The translations under genes and the position numbers were made by a program. A DNA stretch of 64,000 nt from Sideroxyarcus sp045866275 (GTDB lineage: Bacteria > Pseudomonadota > Gammaproteobacteria > Burkholderiales > Gallionellaceae): positions 72,985 through 136,984 of the forward strand of contig BAAFRX010000003.1 in assembly GCA_045866275.1 (NCBI GenBank), in the 5' to 3' direction. The notes under the pieces were generated by a model. It had not been told where the DNA came from, ran no database searches, and saw nothing but the letters and a program-made list of their open reading frames with translations. This document shows positions 33,497 through 41,593 of the stretch, piece after piece (position 1 is the stretch's first letter; every line of letters starts with the position of its first letter).

Positions 33497-33509
33497 TGGT
33501 CGTCAGAAA

Positions 33510-33527
33510 GTAGCCCGAATGGGCTAC
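33510..33527 (-). terminator. Hairpin between response regulator and sqr
   Basis: GTAGCCC-ATTC-GGGCTAC on the minus strand, a perfect seven-pair stem followed by TTTCT, nine bases after the regulator stop. It probably ends the kinase-regulator transcript. Because it lies next to the shared motif, and TAGCCCAT resembles the TACCCCAT arm near 35605, an operator role is also possible. Confidence 0.55.
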
Positions 33528-33535
33528 CGGAATGA

Positions 33536-34204
33536 TCACTGGCGTTTTTGGTAGTTCTCGTCGCCATGTTCTTTGGCGAACAGCACTGCGGCCTTGACGC
33601 GCGACGACAGGTTCAGCTTGTTGAGGATGTGCCGGACGTGCTGTTTTACCGTGTCATAGCTGATATGCAAGGTTAGGGCGATGCCTTTATTGCTTTCCCC
33701 GCGCGACAGAAGCTGCAGGATCTCGCGTTCGCGGTCGGTGAGCAATTTGATCGAGTTTTTCGCCTCATGTTCGGATTTGTCGCCCTTGAGCAGATCAATC
33801 ATTTTCACCGTCATCGACGGGGCAACGACCAGTTCGCCGGCGGCAACCCGTTTGATCGCGTCGACGACTTCATCCGGTGCCATATCCTTGAGCAGATAGC
33901 CGCGCACGCCGGCCCGGATTGCATTGCTCAAGTCGGTTTCGGAATCGCTAATGGTCAACATCACGGCGGGAAGGGTGCAGCCGTTCTTGCGCAAGGCTTC
34001 AATTATCGAGATTCCATCCATCGGCTTCATGCGCAAATCGACGATGAGCAAATCCGGTTTTTGTTCAATCAGTCCCTGCAAATCTTCCAGAGAACCGACC
34101 GCCCCCAGCACCTCGATATCGTAACAGTGGGAAAGCAACTCACTCAGTCCGCTGCGGCAAAGGCTTTGGTCATCAATCATGGCCACTTTCAACTTCTCAC
34201 TCAT
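33536..34204 (-). CDS. NarL/LuxR-family response regulator
   Basis: This 222-residue two-domain regulator has a receiver domain with phospho-acceptor D56 (LLIVDLRMKPMDG) and acidic pair D11/D12 near the N-terminus. The C-terminal LuxR-type helix-turn-helix follows (LTDREREILQLLSRGESNKGIALTLHISYDTVKQHVRHIL). ATG 34204 is chosen because the receiver fold begins there; longer in-frame sequence to 34390 lies inside the kinase gene. Its start overlaps the kinase stop by eight bases. Control of sqr is inferred from position and shared promoter sequence. Confidence 0.92.
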   Translation of the reverse strand: MSEKLKVAMIDDQSLCRSGLSELLSHCYDIEVLGAVGSLEDLQGLIEQKPDLLIVDLRMKPMDGISIIEALRKNGCTLPAVMLTISDSETDLSNAIRAGVRGYLLKDMAPDEVVDAIKRVAAGELVVAPSMTVKMIDLLKGDKSEHEAKNSIKLLTDREREILQLLSRGESNKGIALTLHISYDTVKQHVRHILNKLNLSSRVKAAVLFAKEHGDENYQKRQ

Positions 34205-35411
34205 GCAATTTTCTCCAGTCTGATCCCGGTTCAGGGAAATAGAGTTGTACACAGGTACCCAATCCCCTGGTGCTTTCCACACGGATTTCTCCGCCAATGT
34301 TTTGCGCCCGCTCGCGCATGATGGTGATGCCGTAGTGTCCTTCAACGGGCGAGAAGGTGCCAACCCCGTTATCTTCAATACAGAACACATAATAACCGCA
34401 TAGCTGATCGATGATCAGTCGTGCATGGCTTGCATTCGAATGCTTGGCGATGTTGGAAAACGCCTCGCGCACGATGTTATATACCTGAATTTCATGTTCG
34501 AGTGGCAGGTCGAGATCGACGACATGAATCGTCGTTTCAAGCGTGATGGAATACTTGCTGCGGAATTCCGCCATCAAGGTATGCAATGCCTTCAGCAGGC
34601 CAGCCGGATCCATTTCGCTGCGGAAATCGGTAATCAGCGAGCGCACCGCTTTTTGACTGATTTCAAGTGCTCCATCAAGCTCATTGGTGTATTTATTGAC
34701 CATCAGTTCATTTTTATTGCGAAGTGCCCCGGTCAGCAGTCGGGTGCTCATGCGCGCATAGTTGAGCGTTTGCGCCAGAGAATCATGAATCTCGTTCGCG
34801 ATCGTTTGTCGCTCCTGCAACAACTCGGCGCGCTTTGCCTCGCGGTTGGCCTGGATGTATTCGATCAGGGCGCTGCATAGTTCGGCAAAAATGGCAGCCA
34901 GACTGGCAGTCTTACCGGAAGAGGACTTGGGGGAATTAAAAAAAAGCGTGAATACCCCGAGCAGTATGCCGGGAGAATTTGTGCTTTCCAGCGGAATCGA
35001 GAGAGCAGAATGACACTGTTTGTTGGCTATAGCGCCTTGTTTCGATTCGCATGCTTCGACATCTGTGGCGCACAAGCCGCGTCGGAAAGCATCCTTGCCG
35101 CAGTTCTCGCAGGCCAGTTTGGCCAATGATTCAGGCTCTGCTTCTTCGTCGGTCAAACCCACCGCACTGATCACTTGCAATGTCTGCTCATCGGGAAGGA
35201 GGACGCGCACCACCCCGGCCTTGGCTTGAGTCAGATTGATGGCTGATTCGAGATGGGATGTCAGGAGTTTCCTGAAATCGCTGGGACGTGCGGTCTGGAA
35301 TTGTTCTTCCACGCATGCGTCAACGCCGCCACTGGCACCCGGCGGATTGAATTCGGGCTCGCGTGTCCAGCAAAAATTGCTGCCGCCCAGATTCTTCAGT
35401 TTTTTACTCAT
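34197..35411 (-). CDS. Soluble NarX/NreB-like sensor histidine kinase with Cys-rich GAF domain
   Basis: This 404-residue kinase has no membrane span. Residues about 45-190 form a GAF-like sensor with cysteines C101, C104, C114, C121 and C133, resembling the cysteine-cluster module of NarX/NarQ-type sensors. The HisKA_3 dimerisation domain has H209 (ERQTIANEIHDSLAQTL), and the ATPase domain follows (YNIVREAFSNIAKHSNASHARL; EDNGVGTFSP; GHYGITIMRERAQNIGGEI). A cytoplasmic redox or sulfur signal is plausible but not shown. It is transcribed with the response regulator. Confidence 0.9.
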   Translation of the reverse strand: MSKKLKNLGGSNFCWTREPEFNPPGASGGVDACVEEQFQTARPSDFRKLLTSHLESAINLTQAKAGVVRVLLPDEQTLQVISAVGLTDEEAEPESLAKLACENCGKDAFRRGLCATDVEACESKQGAIANKQCHSALSIPLESTNSPGILLGVFTLFFNSPKSSSGKTASLAAIFAELCSALIEYIQANREAKRAELLQERQTIANEIHDSLAQTLNYARMSTRLLTGALRNKNELMVNKYTNELDGALEISQKAVRSLITDFRSEMDPAGLLKALHTLMAEFRSKYSITLETTIHVVDLDLPLEHEIQVYNIVREAFSNIAKHSNASHARLIIDQLCGYYVFCIEDNGVGTFSPVEGHYGITIMRERAQNIGGEIRVESTRGLGTCVQLYFPEPGSDWRKLHE

Positions 35412-35584
35412 TTGGCTCGGTCGTTGTGTCCATGCGTGAGCTGATGGTTGCCGGGCTTGTCTTAAGTTGGCAGGCTATGATGCTTTTCGATAAATTTCAA
35501 CCTTATGCGGGAACCGGGAAATCATCTTGTCGCCTATAGCATCCGCCCAGTCTGCTGGCATAGCCTGAAGGGTAGGTGACAGAC

Positions 35585-35612
35585 TACCCGATATGGCTAT
35601 AGACATGGGGTA
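35585..35612. promoter_or_regulatory. Inverted TACCC sites and shared motif between kinase and phosphoesterase genes
   Basis: TACCCGAT (35585-35592) and ATGGGGTA (35605-35612, read as TACCCCAT on the other strand) form an interrupted inverted repeat. They flank ATATGGCTATAGACAT (35591-35606). TACCC-type heptamers are what NarL-family regulators bind. On the plus strand, GTGACA sixteen bases before TATAGA makes a fair promoter for the phosphoesterase; the kinase is divergent. The remainder of the 35412-35658 gap shows nothing else I can name. Confidence 0.5.
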
Positions 35613-35658
35613 TATTAATTTTGCCTAATGCGGCAAATTTCCACAACGCCAACAAGGT

Positions 35659-36189
35659 ATGAAGATTTGCATCGTTTCAGACAGCCATGACCGCTCTGAT
35701 GCGCTGGTCGATGCGATCACGGAAGCCCTATCCGCCGGAGCAGAATTGGTGATTCATTGCGGCGATCTGATTGGCGCCAACACTTTGCGCGCATCGCTGC
35801 GGCTTGGAATTCCCATTCACGCCGTGCACGGCAACAATCTCGGCGACATGGCTTCACTGTACCGCATGATGGCAAAAAATCCCGGTCGTTTCACCTACCA
35901 CGGGGAAGAGGCTGTGCTGGAAATGGCGGGGCGGAAGATTTTTGTCACCCACCTGCCTCATCACGGTCAAGCCTTTGCCTGCACCGGCGACTACGACCTG
36001 GTCTGCCATGGCCACAGTCATACCGCCCACGTCGGCAAACAACAGCACGTCAAGGGCGGAGAATGCTGGCTGGTTAACCCCGGCTCGGTGGCGGGCATCG
36101 ACGCCCCGGGGGTCGATGCGATTCCGACCTGGATTTTGGGCGACCTATCCAGCATGACTTTTGAGATACGCAAACTACCGGAGGTTTGA
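35659..36189 (+). CDS. YfcE/MJ0936-family metallophosphoesterase
   Basis: This 176-residue calcineurin-like phosphodiesterase has the metal ligands in order: SDSHDRSD near the N-terminus, HCGDL, HGNNLG, then VTHLPHHG and CHGHSHTA, followed by NPGSV, typical of the YfcE group. The natural substrate is not known from sequence. It is divergent from the sensor kinase. The last base of its stop overlaps the first base of a 28-codon ORF (TGATG). Confidence 0.88.
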   Translation: MKICIVSDSHDRSDALVDAITEALSAGAELVIHCGDLIGANTLRASLRLGIPIHAVHGNNLGDMASLYRMMAKNPGRFTYHGEEAVLEMAGRKIFVTHLPHHGQAFACTGDYDLVCHGHSHTAHVGKQQHVKGGECWLVNPGSVAGIDAPGVDAIPTWILGDLSSMTFEIRKLPEV

Positions 36190-36275
36190 TGAACGCTTCT
36201 ATTGCAAGAAACCAGTCCCGTCCGGATGACCCGGTGATCCAGCCGAAAAAATTCCAGGACATCGCAGGAAAATGA
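36189..36275 (+). CDS. Possible 28-aa small protein
   Basis: A short frame starts at TGATG directly at the phosphoesterase stop and encodes a basic peptide of 28 residues beginning MNASIARNQSRPDD and ending IAGK. The coupled start is the only support; it has no recognisable domain, and the rhodanese promoter overlaps its downstream side. Confidence 0.25.
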   Translation: MNASIARNQSRPDDPVIQPKKFQDIAGK

Positions 36276-36281
36276 TGGGGC

Positions 36282-36287
36282 TATAAT
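36282..36287 (+). promoter_or_regulatory. -10 box of the rhodanese gene
   Basis: Consensus TATAAT 34 bases before the rhodanese ATG, without a convincing -35 (the hexamer at 17-base spacing is ACATCG). It may depend on an activator. Confidence 0.45.
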
Positions 36288-36321
36288 TCCCATCACGTTA
36301 ACTAAAAACCGAGGAGCGACC

Positions 36322-36708
36322 ATGCAGCACCTGACCCCAAAAGAAGCATACGATTTTTTGCAGGCAAACCCGGAAGCAGTATTTATTGATGTGCGCAGCG
36401 AGATGGAATACATGTTCGTTGGCCATCCGCGCGGTTCCATTCTGATTCCATGGGTGGATGGTCCGGATTGGGAGATTAACCCGCTGTTTGTCGCACACGT
36501 GCGCAAGGCATCCAGTGTGAATCGGCCGGTGCTGTTGATTTGCCGTTCCGGACGCCGCTCTGCCGATGCCGGACTGGCACTGGAGAACGCCGGAATCAAG
36601 GATGTTTACAACGTCGAACATGGTTTTGAAGGCGACCTCGACGAGACGCACCACCGGAATTCGCACAACGGTTGGCGTTTTGACGGATTACCCTGGGCGC
36701 AGACTTGA
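36322..36708 (+). CDS. Single-domain rhodanese sulfurtransferase
   Basis: This 128-residue protein has one rhodanese domain and the active loop C74-R-S-G-R-R-S (LLICRSGRRSADAG), which carries a persulfide during sulfur transfer. It has no signal peptide, so it acts in the cytoplasm. Its proximity to sqr and the presence of the Dsr pathway suggest handling of sulfane sulfur, which is inference. It precedes the MITE-like element by 68 bases. Confidence 0.92.
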   Translation: MQHLTPKEAYDFLQANPEAVFIDVRSEMEYMFVGHPRGSILIPWVDGPDWEINPLFVAHVRKASSVNRPVLLICRSGRRSADAGLALENAGIKDVYNVEHGFEGDLDETHHRNSHNGWRFDGLPWAQT

Positions 36709-36776
36709 TGTCGATTCGCGCCTTGCATCCATCCGTTTTCCGACCACGCATCTTGCGAAAGAGTCCGACAGGCTGC

Positions 36777-36918
36777 TAGTGTAGTGTTGCACGCTATCTG
36801 GAACTTATGCCAAGGTGCGGGAAGCCCTTGTGGGTCGGGTTTTAACCCGACATGTCGGACTGAAGTCCGACCCACAAAGGTTTGCAATAAGTATCGTTAA
36901 GAGTGCAGCACTACACTA
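36777..36918. mobile_element. MITE-like element with terminal inverted repeats
   Basis: A 142-base non-coding element has 16-base ends TAGTGTAGTGTTGCAC and, inverted, TAGTGTAGTGCTGCAC (15/16). Both outer edges read CTAG (36776-36779 and 36916-36919), which may be a four-base target duplication. Inside, TGTGGGTCGGG pairs with CCGACCCACA around two smaller hairpins, TTTTAACCC- and GGACTGAAGTCC-centred. It carries no transposase, so it would be moved in trans. Confidence 0.65.
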
Positions 36919-36955
36919 GGCATTTTAGATGCCGAACTTCACGGTGGCAGGAAGT

Positions 36956-37633
36956 TCAGTTCAACCCGGCTGTGGGCATGTTTCCGGCGGCGCGGATGCA
37001 AAATTCCGATAGTTCGCCCAACATCTGCTGCAGGATCTGATTTGCCGCAATGACCCCGCCATAAGCATCATCGCTGGGTGTTTCCTGTATCTTTTCAAAC
37101 CATTTTACGGCGAGCACCTTTTTGTCGTGCACATTGCTCAATTGGGCGCGCACGACCATTTGCATGGTGCTGGGGTGGGTCATAAAGTCCTGCTGCAAAC
37201 GAACCAGATCGACGTCGAGCCTGAGGTCCGCGGGAAGGGCGCCCGGGGTCTGCACAATGGCGCGGAATCCGCCCCCTTGTTCCAGAGCTTGAATGAGAAG
37301 TGGCCACAGCATCTGTTGCGGGGTGTCGGCCCAGCGATTGACCGCAAAATACTGAAGTTCATGCGTGCGGTTCCGATACGCCATTTGCGGCGTGTCGAAG
37401 CCGGGCCGCGCGTGCGGCATGGCAACGGCCAGCACCCGGTCGTGTCTGGCCTGTGCCGGAGGGGGCATCGCCTGCATCTCAAGCAGGTAGAGGCGGGAAT
37501 TTTCCAATTTGGGTGCCGACAAGGCGGTGCAGCCGACCAGCAGCAGCGCGGACATCAGACACAATCCTATGCGGCAGGAATGATAGATTGGCGGGTTTGG
37601 ATTCATCACGGGCGCTCTCTTGGATAGACTCAT
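36956..37633 (-). CDS. ABC transport auxiliary lipoprotein (DUF330/PqiC-like)
   Basis: This 225-residue outer-membrane lipoprotein has a signal and lipobox (CLMSALLLVGCTAL). The rest matches the ABC-type transport auxiliary family that accompanies MCE systems (SRLYLLEMQ...VLAVAMPHARPGFDTPQMAYRNRTHELQYFAVNRWADTPQQML). It lies 15 bases downstream of the MCE protein gene and is the last gene of this four-gene lipid-transport operon. A later ATG (37606) is a possible start. Confidence 0.88.
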   Translation of the reverse strand: MSLSKRAPVMNPNPPIYHSCRIGLCLMSALLLVGCTALSAPKLENSRLYLLEMQAMPPPAQARHDRVLAVAMPHARPGFDTPQMAYRNRTHELQYFAVNRWADTPQQMLWPLLIQALEQGGGFRAIVQTPGALPADLRLDVDLVRLQQDFMTHPSTMQMVVRAQLSNVHDKKVLAVKWFEKIQETPSDDAYGGVIAANQILQQMLGELSEFCIRAAGNMPTAGLN

Positions 37634-37648
37634 TTTAACGGAACGGAA

Positions 37649-38563
37649 TCATTCCCCGGGGCCACGCCGGGCGGCGGGTTTGCCGTGCAGCAGAACGCCG
37701 GGGTTCTGTTCCAGCTCGGCGCTGATCCGCTGCAAGGAGTCGGTCAGTTGGCGCAACTCGATAAATAACTGATGCGCTTCCGGCAGCGCTTCGTCCGTGA
37801 ATTGCCGGGTTCCATCCAGGGTACGGCTTGCGTTTGCGCCGGCGCTGGCGATTGTGCCGGACATCTGATCGAACGCGTCGGCACTCCGCTGCGCACGCTG
37901 TACCAGTTGGCGCAGTTCATCGCTCAACTGTGCCATGCTTTGCATGAGATGAGCCGCGTTATTCAAGCTTGAATCGATTGTATCCGCGCGGGCGGCAAGG
38001 GTGTGCGAGACCAGTGCGATATCCGCCAGCGCGGTCTTGATCGTGCTCTGGTTATTATCATCCATCAGGGTATTGAAATGCTCGCTGGCGCGATTCAGAT
38101 TGGCGAGTAACGCCGTCACCGCCGAATCGAGGCGGGTCAGCAGCGAGGGCGCGGACGGGATCACCGGATAGTCTTCCCCTTCCTGTTTTTTTGGCGCGGG
38201 AGAGTCGCGGCTGCCTCCGTTCAGCTCGATAAAGGCAAGCCCAGTCAGTCCCTGGGTTTGGAGGATGGCCACGGTGTCGGCTTTGATCGGTGTGCCGTGC
38301 TCGATGACGAGCGTCAATTGCACCTGTTCGACATTGCCTGGCGCCAGCCTGATGCGCTGCACGCGGCCTACCTCGACGCCGCGGTAACGGACCGGGGCGT
38401 TGAGATTCAGGCCCGATACCGATTCATTCATATAGGTCAGGTAGGTGTCGTAAGTGGTGCGATAAGAGCGGCCACTGCCCAGCCACAACACCCCCATAAT
38501 CAGGGCGGCGCCCAGGATTAGGACGAAGGCGCCGACGACGGCATAGTTTACTTTGTCTTCCAT
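37649..38563 (-). CDS. MCE-domain lipid-transport protein (MlaD-like)
   Basis: From ATG 38563 (MEDKVNYAVVGAFVLILGAALIMGVLWL) the protein is 304 residues with one membrane anchor. It then has an MCE domain (about 40-125: YMNESVSGLNLNAPVRYRGVEVGRVQRIRL...QGLTGLAFIELNGG) and a long helical tail, as in MCE proteins of the DUF330-linked type. The frame extends upstream to 38707, but that part lies inside the ATPase gene. It overlaps the ATPase 3' end by 16 bases. Confidence 0.9.
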   Translation of the reverse strand: MEDKVNYAVVGAFVLILGAALIMGVLWLGSGRSYRTTYDTYLTYMNESVSGLNLNAPVRYRGVEVGRVQRIRLAPGNVEQVQLTLVIEHGTPIKADTVAILQTQGLTGLAFIELNGGSRDSPAPKKQEGEDYPVIPSAPSLLTRLDSAVTALLANLNRASEHFNTLMDDNNQSTIKTALADIALVSHTLAARADTIDSSLNNAAHLMQSMAQLSDELRQLVQRAQRSADAFDQMSGTIASAGANASRTLDGTRQFTDEALPEAHQLFIELRQLTDSLQRISAELEQNPGVLLHGKPAARRGPGE

Positions 38564-39342
38564 GCGTGCCCCTGTGCGGCCCGTCCGCGCGGCCCGGAAA
38601 AGTATCCCTGGATGATGGGGTGATCCGATTTTGATAATTGTTCCATTGTGCCGACCTCGAGAATGTGCTGCTCCCCCAGTACGGCGACTCGATCTGCGGT
38701 GCTCCATAACAGATCAAGGTCGTGCGTCACCATCATGATGGTCAATCCCAGGATATCGCGCAAGCTTTGCACCAATTCATCAATGCCGCTCGCGCTGAGC
38801 GGATCCAGTCCCGCCGTGGGTTCGTCGAGAAACAGCAGTTCGGGATCGAGTGCCATTGCACGCGCCAGTGCGGCACGTTTGCGCATGCCTCCGCTCAACT
38901 CGCTCGGGTATTTGACGCCCGCGTTCGCAGGCAAACCCGCCAGCGCGATTTTCAGTGCGGCGATCTCGGCGATCAGGCGCTCGCTAAAGCGGGTGTGTTC
39001 ACGCAACACCAGGCTGACATTTTCGGTGACGGTGAGCGAGCTGAACAGCGCGCCGCGCTCAAACATCACGCCCCAGCGGCGGCGGAGTGGCAGTGCCTGC
39101 TGATCGCTCAATCCCACCACTTCCTGCCCGAACACGCGGATCGAACCCGACAACGGGCGCAGCAACATGATGATGGTGCGAAGCAATGTGGACTTGCCGC
39201 TACCGCTGCCGCCCGCCAGTGCAAAGACCTCTCCCCGGCACACCTCCAGATTGACGTCCTGGTGCACCACATGCGGACCAAAGCAGGTATGCAGATGTCG
39301 GATATCAATTACGGCAGGGGCGCTGTGCGGTGCGGGAATCAT
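38548..39342 (-). CDS. MlaF-like ABC ATPase
   Basis: This 264-residue ATPase has every motif intact: Walker A GGSGSGKSTLL, signature LSGGMRKRAALARAMA, Walker B ELLFLDEPTAGLDP and H-loop MVTHDLD. It powers the MCE lipid transporter together with the permease upstream. This makes a direct contrast with the motif-less homologue at 16408-16962. The start overlaps the permease stop by four bases. Confidence 0.94.
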   Translation of the reverse strand: MIPAPHSAPAVIDIRHLHTCFGPHVVHQDVNLEVCRGEVFALAGGSGSGKSTLLRTIIMLLRPLSGSIRVFGQEVVGLSDQQALPLRRRWGVMFERGALFSSLTVTENVSLVLREHTRFSERLIAEIAALKIALAGLPANAGVKYPSELSGGMRKRAALARAMALDPELLFLDEPTAGLDPLSASGIDELVQSLRDILGLTIMMVTHDLDLLWSTADRVAVLGEQHILEVGTMEQLSKSDHPIIQGYFSGPRGRAAQGHAWKTK

Positions 39343-40478
39343 ATTTCGAACCAGTTGAACACGACGGAGAACAGCGCATCGGCCAGAATGACAAGAAAAA
39401 TCGACTGCACCACACTCACCGTGGTTTGCTGCCCGACGCTAGCCGCACTCCCGCTCACCTGAAAACCCCGATAGCAGCCGACCAGGGCGATGATGAACGC
39501 AAAAACCGGAGCCTTTCCGATCCCGGTCAGAAATGAGGACACGCTGACCGCATCTTCCAACCGATCGAGAAAGACCGTGAAGCTGACATCCAGTTGGGCG
39601 CGTGCCATCAACATGCCGCCAAACATCCCGCTCACATCGGCCCAGAGCGTGAGCATGGGGAGGGTGATGATCAGGGCCATCAGTTTGGGGAGAACCAGTA
39701 TTTCGGCGGGCACAATACCGATGGTGCGCAAGGCATCAATTTCTTCGGTCATCTTCATGGTGCCGATCTGTGCCGCATACGCAGAGCCGGAGCGGCCGGC
39801 GACGATAATGGCGGTAAGCAGGGGGGCCAACTCGCGCAACATCGAGAGGCCAACCAGATCGGCAATAAAAATATTTGCGCCGAAGCGTTGCAGTTGATCC
39901 GCCCCCTGGTAGGCAATCACGATACCCATCAGAAAGGCGAGCAGCCCCACGATCGGCATGGCCTCGAATCCCGCGACCTGTACGTTGTGCAGGAACGAAC
40001 GCCAGCGGATACGGCGCGGCTGGAATAGCGAAGTCAGTCCTCCGATCACACACTCGCCGATGAAGGATAACATGCCAACCGCGTCGTTCAGACTATGCCA
40101 GAATTGTTTGCCGATGCCGGCCAACAGGCGGGTGCGTTCCGGCAGGGCGGGCGTGAGGGGAATGGTATGCGCAGCAATCAACTGCAACAGACGATTTGAC
40201 TCGGGACGCAATCCAACGATGCGGACGCTTCGCCCCGACTGTTGCTGGCTGTTCAGCGTGCGCTGCAGCAGCAACGCGCCCGCGGTGTCCAGCTTGGATA
40301 CGGCGGAGCCGTCGAACTCCAGGTCGCCGCTGGAGGGCCAGCGAATCGTCTCCAGTTGCCGCTCCAGCTGGTAGATTTCCGGCATCGTCCATGCCCCCGT
40401 GCAGCGCACCCGGATTGTCGCTGCGCAATCTGCCGCAGGGGACTCGACCTTCAGCCGGGCAGGGCTCCCGTTACTCAT
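39339..40478 (-). CDS. MlaE-like permease with N-terminal STAS domain
   Basis: This 379-residue protein has an N-terminal STAS domain of about 110 residues (DLEFDGSAVSKLDTAGALLLQRTLN) fused to the MlaE permease (PIVGLLAFLMGIVIAYQGADQLQRFGANIFIADLVGLSMLRELAPLLTAIIVAGRSGSAYAAQIG). In other systems the STAS function is a separate protein (MlaB). It is the first gene of the minus-strand Mla-type operon; 134 bases separate it from the downstream end of ppiC. Confidence 0.92.
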   Translation of the reverse strand: MSNGSPARLKVESPAADCAATIRVRCTGAWTMPEIYQLERQLETIRWPSSGDLEFDGSAVSKLDTAGALLLQRTLNSQQQSGRSVRIVGLRPESNRLLQLIAAHTIPLTPALPERTRLLAGIGKQFWHSLNDAVGMLSFIGECVIGGLTSLFQPRRIRWRSFLHNVQVAGFEAMPIVGLLAFLMGIVIAYQGADQLQRFGANIFIADLVGLSMLRELAPLLTAIIVAGRSGSAYAAQIGTMKMTEEIDALRTIGIVPAEILVLPKLMALIITLPMLTLWADVSGMFGGMLMARAQLDVSFTVFLDRLEDAVSVSSFLTGIGKAPVFAFIIALVGCYRGFQVSGSAASVGQQTTVSVVQSIFLVILADALFSVVFNWFEI

Positions 40479-40612
40479 GCTTTCTCCAAGGTTGAGGCGG
40501 CAGGGCGCATGCGCGGCAAACCCTCAAGTTCATTCAGCCACGGGTATTCTCCCGCCATACGCTCTGCAACATCCGTTCCCCGAATTCGGCGCGACACCGG
40601 GTACGGGGACGA

Positions 40613-41398
40613 TTACTCCACTTTTGCCTTGCTGCGCAATTCTGAAATAGCCTTTTGGATCAGTTCCTGCTGGCGGCGCTTTTCCAGATTTTGTTTGACA
40701 TCCTCGAATGCCGGAACTTTTAATTCCCGCGTGTCTTCCAGCTTGATCACATGCCAGCCGTATTGGGTTTGCACGGGGGCGCTGATCTGGCCTTTCTGCA
40801 TGGCGGAGACAGCCTCGCCGAAGGATTGGACGAAATTGGAAGGGACCGTCCAGCCCAGATCGCCGCCCTTGTCCTTGGAGCCCGGATCCTGCGATTTTTG
40901 TTTGGCAACCTTGGCAAAGCTTTCCTTCTTGACGCGCTTAAGGATCGTTTTTGCCTCATCCTCGGTGGGAACCAGAATGTGCGACACCTTGTATTCCTTG
41001 TTGCCAATGCGCGCCTTCATTGCCTCGTAATCCTGCTTGAGCAGCGCCTCTTCGACCGGATGAGTTTTGACGTAATTCTGGACATAAGCGCTGGCCAGCA
41101 CCGATTGCCTGGCGAGCTCCAACTGTTGTGCAACAACAGCTTCTTTTTCGAGGCCCTGCCGGGCGGCTTCCTGCGAAACAATTTCAAGATTGATGAGATC
41201 TTCACGCAGCGTGGTGCGCAACTCCGGGCTATCCGGCTGACCTTGTTGTTCTGCGGCTTTGATCCGCAAATCAAGGCGTGACTGGGGAACCGCAACACCA
41301 TTGACTAATGCGGCCGCTTTGCTTCCATCGTCCGCCATCGCGGTGGCGCCACAGACAAACAGGGAAGAGAACAGGACGATTCTCGAGAATCTCAGCAT
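40613..41398 (-). CDS. Periplasmic parvulin-type peptidyl-prolyl isomerase
   Basis: This 261-residue exported chaperone has a signal peptide (IVLFSSLFVCGATAMA), an N-terminal SurA-like helical part and a central PpiC parvulin domain (EYKVSHILVPTEDEAKTILKRVKKESFAKVAKQKSQDPGSKDKGGDLGWTVPSNFVQSF...VQTQYGWHVIKLED). It probably aids outer-membrane protein folding. About 195 bases to the next gene hold a 14-base palindrome AAGTCCGCGGACTT (41490-41503) followed by T-rich sequence, and no gene. Confidence 0.92.
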   Translation of the reverse strand: MLRFSRIVLFSSLFVCGATAMADDGSKAAALVNGVAVPQSRLDLRIKAAEQQGQPDSPELRTTLREDLINLEIVSQEAARQGLEKEAVVAQQLELARQSVLASAYVQNYVKTHPVEEALLKQDYEAMKARIGNKEYKVSHILVPTEDEAKTILKRVKKESFAKVAKQKSQDPGSKDKGGDLGWTVPSNFVQSFGEAVSAMQKGQISAPVQTQYGWHVIKLEDTRELKVPAFEDVKQNLEKRRQQELIQKAISELRSKAKVE

Positions 41399-41593
41399 AA
41401 TTTATTCCTTTAGATGATCAATTGGATGGGGGTTAACCGCGCGCGCAATATAGCACAGGACGCCAGTTTAACGGTCGATCATAAGGTGCAAGTCCGCGGA
41501 CTTATTTTCCGTTTTTCGGGAATAAATCCGTCATATCCGCATCCGCTGGCACTTGGGGGGATAGATTGTAGACACAGATGAATCTGAAAATAC

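Noticed and set aside
41490..41503. Palindrome AAGTCCGCGGACTT with a T-rich tail between ppiC and mltD
   Set aside because: No loop is available for a terminator hairpin and its orientation does not end either minus-strand gene clearly; recorded only as a note in the ppiC entry.
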